From Bryobacterales bacterium (lineage in GTDB: Bacteria; Acidobacteriota; Terriglobia; Bryobacterales; Bryobacteraceae), in the NCBI GenBank assembly GCA_003132905.1, contig PKZC01000146.1:1-11809 (forward strand): a DNA stretch of 11,809 bases, in the 5' to 3' direction. Both the position numbers and the translations under genes were made by a program. Under the pieces are notes generated by a model. The model was given only the letters and a program-made list of their open reading frames with translations, did not search any database and was not told where the DNA came from. Below are positions 1 to 4,938 of this stretch, piece by piece. Numbering within the stretch: position 1 is the first letter of the stretch; each line of letters starts with the position of its first letter.

Positions 1-107
1 GGACGTTGGCCATTCTGGCAGTCCTGTATAAGCAAAGGTTCGACATTAGATCTGTTTTGTTTGACGCTGCCTTCATTAGGGGCGCAACCGACCGGGGCGC
101 GCAATGA
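1..107 (+). pseudogene. Remnant WD40-gene start, now a short upstream open frame
   Basis: The first 27 bases match bases 11557-11583, inside the signal-peptide codons of the WD40 gene at 11547, at 23 of 27 positions. In the same frame they read RTLAILAVL against RTLAILAIL. After that the similarity stops, but the frame stays open and ends at a TGA at 105-107. This stop overlaps the ATG of the TPR gene (104-106) as ATGA. The start codon lies left of the window. The simplest reading is a WD40 paralogue reduced to its exported N-terminus, leaving a short open frame that may be translationally coupled to the TPR gene. It could also be a small real gene. No WD40 motif is left. Confidence 0.45.
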
Positions 108-655
108 CAAGAAGAGCACGCTTGATCGCAAGCGCTATCGTACTCGCGGAAATCGTATTTTTTTGCGGTACGGCGACGGCGCAAAAATCGCATGCCAGAG
201 AATGGTGCGAGAATGCGGATGGCATCTCAATTGATCTTCGCATCAGCGGCTGCACGACCTGGATCCGGTCGGGCCAATTGTCCGGGCACGATCTTGCCAG
301 CGTTTTCTTCAATCGCGGCTACGCCTACCTGGCAAAAGGACAGCAGGATCTTGCCATCAAGGATTTCGACCAAGTGATCGGCATAGATCCGACGAAGGCT
401 GCCGCCATCAGCGGTCGCGGCCAATCCCACGCCATGGCCGGACAGGACGACATCGCCCTTGAGGACTTTAGCCGGGCGATCAAACTCGATCCGAATAATG
501 TTCGTGCTTACGTGGGCCGCGGCACGTCCTACTCCTTGACGGACCACTTTGATCTTGCGCTGAATGATTTCGACCGGGCCATCAAGCTCAACCCGGCGAT
601 TGCCACGTTCATAAAGGAGGTTCGTGATCTCACCATCGCGGACCTCGCCCTCTAA
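104..655 (+). CDS. Exported tetratricopeptide-repeat (TPR) protein with N-terminal cysteine pair
   Basis: This 183-residue protein begins with a basic n-region (MTRRAR) and a hydrophobic stretch to about residue 22, then ATAQ, a likely signal-peptidase site near residue 27. The mature part opens with a short segment containing Cys35 and Cys50, with W-C and I-S-G-C-T motifs. Three TPR units follow at about 64-97, 98-131 and 132-165, with A-x-x-D-F-x-x-A-I-x-[LI]-[DN]-P signatures. TPR arrays are protein-binding scaffolds, so a periplasmic adaptor is the expected role; the partner is not known. The same N-terminal cysteine layout recurs in the TPR protein at 8272, so the two are paralogues. The start overlaps the stop of an upstream short frame (ATGA), and only a weak GGGG lies six bases before the ATG, so coupled translation is plausible. 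Confidence 0.85.
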   Translation: MTRRARLIASAIVLAEIVFFCGTATAQKSHAREWCENADGISIDLRISGCTTWIRSGQLSGHDLASVFFNRGYAYLAKGQQDLAIKDFDQVIGIDPTKAAAISGRGQSHAMAGQDDIALEDFSRAIKLDPNNVRAYVGRGTSYSLTDHFDLALNDFDRAIKLNPAIATFIKEVRDLTIADLAL

Positions 656-770
656 CGAAAGGGCGAATTGCCGCCGCCGCCGCCGAGATGATTGCTGGCC
701 AAAGCGAATAGCTGATCGTCACAAATCTGCCAGCAAGCGTTCACGTTATGGCGAACAGAAGGATTAAGTC
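656..770. other. Intergenic gap with a short CCG run
   Basis: This 115-bp gap holds five tandem CCG triplets at 671-685 and an AAGGA Shine-Dalgarno element at 758-762, eight bases before the next ATG. No stem followed by a T-run is visible, so the two flanking genes, on the same strand, may be co-transcribed. Confidence 0.4.
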
Positions 771-1328
771 ATGCGATTTGAACACGCGTTTTTGGTGGCT
801 TTATTGACCATCGGCACGGTCGTCCCGGCTGCGGGTTTCGCCCCGAATGGCTGCGAACAGCAGCGCAAGCAATATCCGGATAAGTGGAACGACACGGCGA
901 GCGAAAAGCCGCTGTTCACCTGCCATTCCCACTACAACGGGATATTCCGCATCAAGATCGGCGTGGGCGACGGCGCCGGCCGCACCATGATGAGTCTGGT
1001 GCCGGTGTCGCCTCCCGGCACGATCGAGAAGACCCACGGCGTCTTGCGGATTTGGCTGGACAAGGAGCAGACGCAGCGACTGCGCGACGGAAAATATTTC
1101 GCGACTGTCGTGCGCAAGGAGAAATCGTGCTGGATCCGCGGCGACCTCAACGGCGATACGGTCTTCTTCATGGACAATGCCGATCCGCCGGCCAACGGAC
1201 GGAAGCGCGCGCGGCCCTCACTGCGGGTCGCGCCATCATCGCTAGACTGGTTACACAATTTCCAGATCAGTCCCGATGGAAGCAGGACCTCTCTTGGTTC
1301 GATCGGCACATTGCGGCGCAAGAATTGA
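771..1328 (+). CDS. Secreted protein of unknown function, three cysteines
   Basis: I do not recognise this 185-residue protein. The N-terminus has a signal peptide: hydrophobic residues 6-20 (FLVALLTIG core) and a VPAAGFA cleavage region near residue 23. The mature part has Cys28, Cys51 and Cys120, many charged residues and a mixed beta-like pattern. There are no transmembrane segments after the leader, which suggests a soluble periplasmic or secreted protein. The ATG is well placed behind AAGGA (758-762). From about residue 138 the chain becomes rich in Arg, Pro and Ser (ANGRKRARPS onward) and unlike the compact first part. The tail may be disordered, or the result of an old frameshift near base 1185. 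It follows the TPR gene on the same strand and may share its transcript. Confidence 0.65.
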   Translation: MRFEHAFLVALLTIGTVVPAAGFAPNGCEQQRKQYPDKWNDTASEKPLFTCHSHYNGIFRIKIGVGDGAGRTMMSLVPVSPPGTIEKTHGVLRIWLDKEQTQRLRDGKYFATVVRKEKSCWIRGDLNGDTVFFMDNADPPANGRKRARPSLRVAPSSLDWLHNFQISPDGSRTSLGSIGTLRRKN

Positions 1329-1565
1329 GTGTTGATGCAAGCAGCAGGTGTTGTCTGCCAAGGTTTCGGGTCGGTCAAATCAAGTGAATGTCCGAGAAAA
1401 ATATTCAAGGTATGAAGTGCGTGGTTGGCACGCTCGAGACATACTACTTGACGGGATGATTGAACTAATCTGCAACAGCTTCGAGGCACCTCGTTTTGAA
1501 AACACGCCCTAAATCTGCATTTCATCGTGCAGTTGCCCTGAGCGATGCGAGCAAAGGAGAATGCG
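1329..1565. other. Intergenic region, no gene seen
   Basis: This stretch of about 235 bp has no convincing reading frame. It probably holds the promoter of the LytM-like gene. A TTGACG hexamer at 1448-1453 could be a -35 element, but no matching -10 stands at the right distance, so I do not call a promoter. The only clear signal is the AAAGGAG ribosome site at 1553-1559. Confidence 0.4.
1553..1559 (+). promoter_or_regulatory. Ribosome binding site that favours a TTG start
   Basis: AAAGGAG lies six bases before a TTG codon at 1566-1568. The in-frame ATG at 1545 lies upstream of this site and has no comparable ribosome site. Starting at TTG also gives a cleaner signal peptide, beginning MNRFIMLGL. 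Confidence 0.7.
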
Positions 1566-2156
1566 TTGAACCGTTTTATCATGCTGGGACTGGTAATACT
1601 TACCTTCACTGCTTCGAAAAGAGGAGTAGCGGAACAAGTACAAGCTTCTGGTCGCGCCGAAAGTTCGAACGTCAGTTGCACCAATCGGGATCAAACCAAC
1701 GGAGAATCTTCTTCTCTATCCGTGCCCGAACACGAGACGAACCTGTTAAACGCTCCAAGGAACAGGCATGGCATACCGGCTTTCATATGGCCAACAAAGG
1801 GTACCGAAATCCTGGATTTGTGTTCGAATCATCAAAGTGACGACGCCGATGGCATTTATATTGCTGTCGCGGAAGGTGCTATCGTTAAAGCGGCCGCGGA
1901 AGGGATTGTGGTATACGCTGGCAATTTTCGAAACTTCGGCCCTGTTGTTGTGATCCGCCATAAAGCGGAATGGACCACCGCATATTCCTACAATGGCCGG
2001 CCGTCAGTCAAACGCGGTATAAAAGTGGCGCAAGGACAGCGCCTCTTTAGTGCGGATCGTGCCGCAGCCACGAACTTTCATCAACTACATTTCGAAATTC
2101 GCCGAGCGGGAAAATCACTGAATCCGCGTGATTACTTGCCAATCCGAATGTTGTAG
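1566..2156 (+). CDS. Exported degenerate LytM/M23 domain protein (NlpD/EnvC-like, probably non-catalytic)
   Basis: From the TTG start this is a 196-residue protein with a signal peptide (about residues 1-23), a Ser/Asn-rich linker and a C-terminal LytM (peptidase M23) domain at about 70-196. Landmarks are F-I-W-P-T-K-G at 73-79, A-A-E-G-I-V-V-Y-A-G at 110-119, V-x-x-G-Q-R-L at 154-160 and Q-L-H-F-E-I-R at 173-179, ending N-P-R-D-Y-L-P. In active M23 endopeptidases zinc is bound by H-x-G-x-D and H-x-H; here these read A94-x-G-x-Y98 and Q173-L-H175. The catalytic His of Y-x-H-L is Tyr142. Known LytM factors that activate amidases, such as E. coli NlpD and EnvC, lack the same ligands and NlpD has a very similar C-terminus. 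I infer a regulator of murein hydrolases or a peptidoglycan-binding protein, not an enzyme. The coiled-coil of EnvC and the LysM domain of NlpD are both absent. Confidence 0.75.
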   Translation: MNRFIMLGLVILTFTASKRGVAEQVQASGRAESSNVSCTNRDQTNGESSSLSVPEHETNLLNAPRNRHGIPAFIWPTKGTEILDLCSNHQSDDADGIYIAVAEGAIVKAAAEGIVVYAGNFRNFGPVVVIRHKAEWTTAYSYNGRPSVKRGIKVAQGQRLFSADRAAATNFHQLHFEIRRAGKSLNPRDYLPIRML

Positions 2157-2288
2157 CCATCAACGAGAGAGCTGGTTCCGGAAATCTGCACAGGACGATA
2201 AGTGGAGTTTCTGCCCTTAGGCGAATATAATTTGAAACCGCCTTCACTTTTGAAGTCATCACTCTCAAAATATTTTTGATGCACTCTA
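2157..2288. other. AT-richer spacer between LytM-like gene and IS630 element
   Basis: No gene is seen in these 132 bases. The stretch is AT-richer than its surroundings and ends in the TA dinucleotide (2287-2288) that forms the left target duplication of the insertion sequence. Confidence 0.4.
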
Positions 2289-2311
2289 ATACCATTTCCA
2301 TATCAGAGTGA
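2289..2311. repeat. Left terminal inverted repeat of the IS630 element
   Basis: It starts ATACCATTTCCAT next to TA at 2287-2288 and is an imperfect partner of the right end. It overlaps the last codons and stop of the transposase second frame (stop at 2303-2305). Confidence 0.5.
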
Positions 2312-2860
2312 CCTGACGATATATGGGAAGGACGTGATGGATTTGACGATTTTGGGATTGCGTTCGATATAGAGGACAGCCTGTTTGAGTTTGGCGCGTA
2401 CAGCGTCGGTGGATTTGAGGGCGTAGTTCTTGAAGATTTTCTCGCGGATTTCATCCCAGAGATTTTCCTTCGGGTTGAGCTCTGGCGAATAGGGCGGCAG
2501 GAAGAGCAGCGAGATATTGTCTGGAAGCACGAGGTCGCCGCAGCGATGGTTGGGGGCGCCGTCGAGCACCAAGAGAATATCCTGCCTGGAAAATTTTCGC
2601 GCGAGGATGTCGAGGAAGGCCTGGAAGCACGCTGTATTCGATGTCGGCATGATCAGATAGACGCAAGTTCCGTCCTTCGGACAGACCGCGCCATACAAAT
2701 AGATGTATTCGCGAATGAGCTGGGAGGCGACCTCGGCCCTGGTGCCGGTTGGAGCCCAGCACGGCCGCGGCCGGTTGATCCGACCGAACCGCGCTTCATC
2801 GGCGAACATGATCCGCAAGCGATGACCGCGCCGGGCGGAAGCCCGCCTGGCGTTCCTCAC
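2303..2860 (-). CDS. IS630-family transposase, second frame (DDE catalytic domain)
   Basis: This frame encodes the catalytic RNase H-like part of the transposase. Visible motifs are F-A-D-E-A-R-F-G near residues 19-26 (first Asp), L-V-L-D-G-A-P-N-H in the middle (second Asp) and P-Y-S-P-E-L-N-P-K-E-N-L-W-D-E-I near the end (acidic third residue and the N-P-x-E-x-x-W signature of IS630). These support DNA cleavage and strand transfer at TA sites. A GTG at 2858-2860 could start the frame alone, overlapping the end of the first frame. More likely it is made by -1 frameshifting at the A7 run (minus-strand reading of 2877-2883). The fused reading would continue K-K-N-G-F-P-N-A-V-R-N-A-R-R, which resembles the usual junction in uninterrupted family members. 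Confidence 0.85.
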   Translation of the reverse strand: MRNARRASARRGHRLRIMFADEARFGRINRPRPCWAPTGTRAEVASQLIREYIYLYGAVCPKDGTCVYLIMPTSNTACFQAFLDILARKFSRQDILLVLDGAPNHRCGDLVLPDNISLLFLPPYSPELNPKENLWDEIREKIFKNYALKSTDAVRAKLKQAVLYIERNPKIVKSITSFPYIVRSL

Positions 2861-3348
2861 AGCATTTGGAAAGCCGTTTTTTTAAATGAGTTTTGAGCCG
2901 CGATGTTGCGTTTGGGATGAAATGGCCGCGGCATCAACTTGCGCCAGCCATGCCGGGCCAGGAGATTATAGATCGTGCTGTTGCTGGTTTCGTGCCCTAT
3001 GGCCTTTTCGTAGGCCGCCTTGATATCGTGGATGTTCAACATTTCGCCAGCTCCGGCGGCTTTCGCAAAACGATCAAGCAAGGCCTTTTCTTCGGCCAAG
3101 GCCATGTTTTCGCGCTGGCGTCCACCAATCGGTTTGGGTTTGAGTGCCTTGAGGCCGCCGTGGTCATAAGCCATGTGCGCTCGGTTCACCGAGCTCAATG
3201 ACACGCCCATCGCTTCGGAAATCGCAGGCTGCGTCATCCCGCTTTCACGCAGCAGCACCATCTGGATGCGCTGGCGCCGTTCCGGGCATCCTTTCCAACG
3301 CAGTGCCTTCTTTAACTGCCGGACTTGGCCTTTGGCGCATTTGATCAT
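2857..3348 (-). CDS. IS630-family transposase, first frame (helix-turn-helix DNA-binding part)
   Basis: This 163-residue frame holds the N-terminal DNA-binding half. A helix-turn-helix lies at about residues 36-60 (G-M-T-Q-P-A-I-S-E-A-M-G-V-S-L-S-S-V-N-R). A second winged-helix-like segment follows, with N-S-T-I-Y-N-L-L-A-R-H-G-W at about 123-135 and the R-P-F-H-P-K connector that normally leads into the catalytic domain. It would recognise the IS ends. The ATG at 3346-3348 sits behind a good GGAGGG site in the minus-strand reading of about 3354-3359. The frame ends at TGA (2857-2859) a few codons after an A7 run, four bases into the overlap with the second frame. On its own it lacks the DDE residues. 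Confidence 0.85.
   Translation of the reverse strand: MIKCAKGQVRQLKKALRWKGCPERRQRIQMVLLRESGMTQPAISEAMGVSLSSVNRAHMAYDHGGLKALKPKPIGGRQRENMALAEEKALLDRFAKAAGAGEMLNIHDIKAAYEKAIGHETSNSTIYNLLARHGWRKLMPRPFHPKRNIAAQNSFKKTAFQML
2877..2883 (-). promoter_or_regulatory. Probable -1 frameshift site (A7 run) in the IS630 transposase
   Basis: On the coding (minus) strand the run reads TTT-AAA-AAA-ACG in the first frame. A -1 slip, by the ribosome or by RNA polymerase on seven A residues, joins the helix-turn-helix frame to the DDE frame. Two-frame transposases of this family commonly use such A-runs. Confidence 0.6.
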
Positions 3349-3356
3349 CTGTTCCC

Positions 3357-3379
3357 TCCGAATCAGATGGTCAAAGAAT
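3357..3379. repeat. Right terminal inverted repeat of the IS630 element
   Basis: Read inward on the minus strand from TA (3380-3381) it begins ATTCTTTGACCATCTGATT, sharing AT, CCAT and further positions with the left end. It lies just upstream of the transposase ribosome site and probably contains its promoter. Confidence 0.5.
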
Positions 3380-3381
3380 TA

Positions 3382-3630
3382 CACCTCGCGTCGAAGGGAA
3401 AACCTCGGAAATGCCCGACACCGAGCACGCCGCGATTTCGATTCAATCAGCTATGGAAGTGGTATAAGATCGCATTTGATGGCTTCGCGCATACCCGCGG
3501 CGGCGGCGTGCCGTGCGCGCTGCGGCCAAGTTTTCCACCAACTTCTTCTCGATAGCTGTTTCTGCTGTCCGTGGTGCACGTTTTTTTTGAACACCCCGTC
3601 GATCGCGATACCGAGCAAACTTTGATATAG
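3382..3630. other. Stretch without recognisable gene, right of the IS
   Basis: About 250 bp with no supported gene. A minus-strand frame at 3443-3634 encodes a 63-residue Arg/Lys-rich peptide with no familiar motif and no good ribosome site. An eight-T run near 3583-3591 is not preceded by a clear stem. It looks like decayed sequence between the IS and the WD40 remnant. Confidence 0.35.
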
Positions 3631-4020
3631 TCACAGACGCAACTAATTGGCTGCGCAGCGGTCAACACCATCAAGCTCTGGGACGTCGCCACCGGTCGCG
3701 AACTGCGCACCCTGACTGGGCATAGAGATGGAGTTCTTTCCGTCGCATTCTCGCCTGACGGCGCAAAGCTTGCGTCAAGCAGCATGGACAACACGGTCAA
3801 GCTTTGGGACGTCTCCACCGGTCGCGATCTCGGAACATTGAATGGACACACGGATTTCGTTTGGTCCGTCGCCTTCTCGCCGGACGGGACCCTTCTGGCC
3901 TCGACCGGCTATGACGGCTCGATCAGACTCTGGGACGTATCCGGCTGGCGCGAAATCCGCGCCATGAGTGCGAGCACCTCGACGGTGTTCCGAATCGCAT
4001 TCTTGGCCGACGGGCGTACG
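3631..4020 (+). pseudogene. WD40-repeat gene remnant (about three blades, no start, no end)
   Basis: An open frame after the TAG at 3628-3630 encodes WD40 blades from about 3661: NTIKLWDVATGRELRTL, a GH...SVAFSPDG unit with a second KLWDV, then [15 protein letters not shown] and a third RLWDV, ending F-L-A-D-G-R-T-R near 4020. There is no start codon with a ribosome site, no signal peptide, and the first blade is cut mid-repeat. At about 4020 the match stops and the frame runs on into antisense of the chemotaxis-receptor fragment. The blades resemble those of the exported WD40 genes at 4939-8070 and 11547, so this is probably a broken paralogue. It could have been displaced by recombination between WD40 copies. 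Confidence 0.8.
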
Positions 4021-4023
4021 CGA

Positions 4024-4377
4024 TTAAAAAAAAGCCATCACTTTCGTTTCAATATCTTTCGCTCGCGAGGACACCAGCGCGGTCAAATCGGCAATCTCAC
4101 CGAACGCTGACACGCTGCGGCCCGTGGCTTGCTCGACTAAAAGGATCTCGGCGGACGCGCTGGCAGTGTGTCCAGTTGCCGTTTGAATGCTCCCGACAAT
4201 ATCGCGGATCGTTGCGCTTTGTTGTTCGACTGCAGATGCAATGCTGGTGGCAGGCACCGTCAAATGCTCGATGGTGCGCGCGATCGAGAAGATTTCCGCA
4301 ACCGATTTCCTAGTGGCGTCTTGAATAGCAGCGACCTGCCGGGAGATTTCCTCGGTGGCGCGCGAGGAATCCCCCAT
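4024..4377 (-). pseudogene. Methyl-accepting chemotaxis protein, C-terminal fragment
   Basis: The minus-strand frame of 117 residues matches the last part of an MCP signalling domain. It opens SRATEEISRQVAAIQDAT, followed by S-I-A-S-A-V-E-Q-Q-S-A-T-I-R-D-I, the methylation-helix region typical of alphaproteobacterial receptors (consensus I-A-x-A-V-E-E-Q-x-A-A-T-x-E-I). The sensor domain, membrane segments, HAMP and the kinase-binding hairpin tip are all missing. It begins with an ATG whose upstream frame is closed by TAA five codons earlier. A GGTGGAGG site precedes it, so a short product could be made, but without the tip it could not control CheA. It ends at TAA in an A/T run that abuts the WD40 remnant tail to tail. 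Decayed gene is the best reading. Confidence 0.7.
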
Positions 4378-4574
4378 CGCCCCTCCACCTTACATCCTTT
4401 TCATGGAAGGTCGAAAGGGCTGTATTGGCTCGCACGGAGGCTGGTGAGAGATTTTTGCAGAGCTTCCTCGTAACTGGGCGGGCACCTTTAAGTCTGTCCA
4501 GAATTCAACGGCGGCTGGGGCGAGATCGAAATGCGTCAGGCCAACAACTGCAACGATATTTGAAATAGCGACAT
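4378..4574. other. Spacer with a possible short 3' gene end
   Basis: No full gene is seen. On the plus strand, 4492-4563 is open and reads C-P-E-F-N-G-G-W-G-E-I-E-M-R-Q-A-N-N-C-N-D-I before a TGA. This could be the tail of a lost secreted protein. It has no start of its own. The small two-cysteine gene begins 11 bases later. Confidence 0.3.
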
Positions 4575-4874
4575 ATGCAGAAAATAACGACGATAGCGTT
4601 CGCCGTCGAACTCTGTCTGATCGGGGTGGCGGCGCCCCTTTTGTCGGCTGGGCCGTCGGCGGCTCAGGCCGACTCCAAAGAATTTCTAGTGCAAGACGTC
4701 AAAGCGTTCAACGAGCGCTGCCCTGGAGCGCCTGCGTCTTATTCCGTGTCCTGCGCCAATGAGGGCGCCGGATTAGCCCGCCGCCAGCAGAATCTCCATC
4801 TGACCGATGACGAACCGCAAGCGGCAGGAGCCAGGGCCGGCATTAGGGGCGGTTTCAGGGGCGATTTTAAGTGA
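4575..4874 (+). CDS. Small secreted two-cysteine protein (paralogue of the gene at 11191)
   Basis: This 99-residue protein has a signal peptide to about residue 31 (hydrophobic core, then PSAAQA). The mature part has D-V-K-A-F-N-E-R-C49, then Cys60 in S-C-A-N-E-G-A-G-L, then R-R-Q-Q-N-L-H-L-T-D-D. The protein at 11191 repeats this pattern: Q-D-[VI]-K-A-[FY]-x-E-R-C, 10-13 residues, C-x-N-E-x-A-G-L, R-Q-Q-x-L-x-L-T-D. The two cysteines probably form a disulphide in the periplasm. I know no function for the family. The C-terminus here (Ala/Gly-rich, ending GGFRGDFK) is less regular than in the paralogue and may be drifting. No strong ribosome site precedes the ATG. It converges on the WD40-caspase gene 64 bp away. 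Confidence 0.7.
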   Translation: MQKITTIAFAVELCLIGVAAPLLSAGPSAAQADSKEFLVQDVKAFNERCPGAPASYSVSCANEGAGLARRQQNLHLTDDEPQAAGARAGIRGGFRGDFK

Positions 4875-4938
4875 TCGCATCGGTATACTCGGCTACGGCT
4901 GTCACCGATCCAAATTGTTCCGAAACGTAGTTCAGCCG

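Larger units (their letters stand above)
2289..3379 (-). mobile_element. IS630-family insertion sequence, about 1.09 kb, flanked by TA
   Basis: The element is about 1,091 bp long and carries a two-frame IS630/Tc1-mariner-type DDE transposase on the minus strand. Both edges abut the dinucleotide TA (2287-2288 and 3380-3381), as expected for a family that inserts at TA and duplicates it. Aligned inward from the TA, the ends share imperfect inverted repeats: ATACC...CCAT on the left and ATTCT...CCAT on the right, agreeing at about 14 of 25 positions including the TA. The transposase frames reach to within 15-35 bp of the ends, so the element is full length and possibly active. It lies between the LytM-like gene and a field of gene fragments and does not obviously split one gene. 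Exact edges are inferred from the TA and weak repeats. Confidence 0.8.

Noticed and set aside
932..1684. A 250-codon open frame on the minus strand
   Set aside because: It runs antisense to the secreted gene at 771 and into the LytM-like gene, has no ribosome site and a composition unlike a real protein. Both plus-strand genes have signal peptides and ribosome sites.
2546..3201. Plus-strand frames across the insertion sequence
   Set aside because: They are antisense to the transposase frames, whose DDE and helix-turn-helix motifs establish the coding strand.
3443..3634. 63-codon Arg/Lys-rich minus-strand frame
   Set aside because: No recognised motif and no good ribosome site. It lies in a decayed region between the IS and a pseudogene.
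4879..4909. Possible bidirectional terminator: ATCGGT and ACCGAT arms between convergent genes
   Set aside because: Six-base arms with a 19-base loop and no T-run are too weak to call, although a terminator in this convergent gap would make sense.
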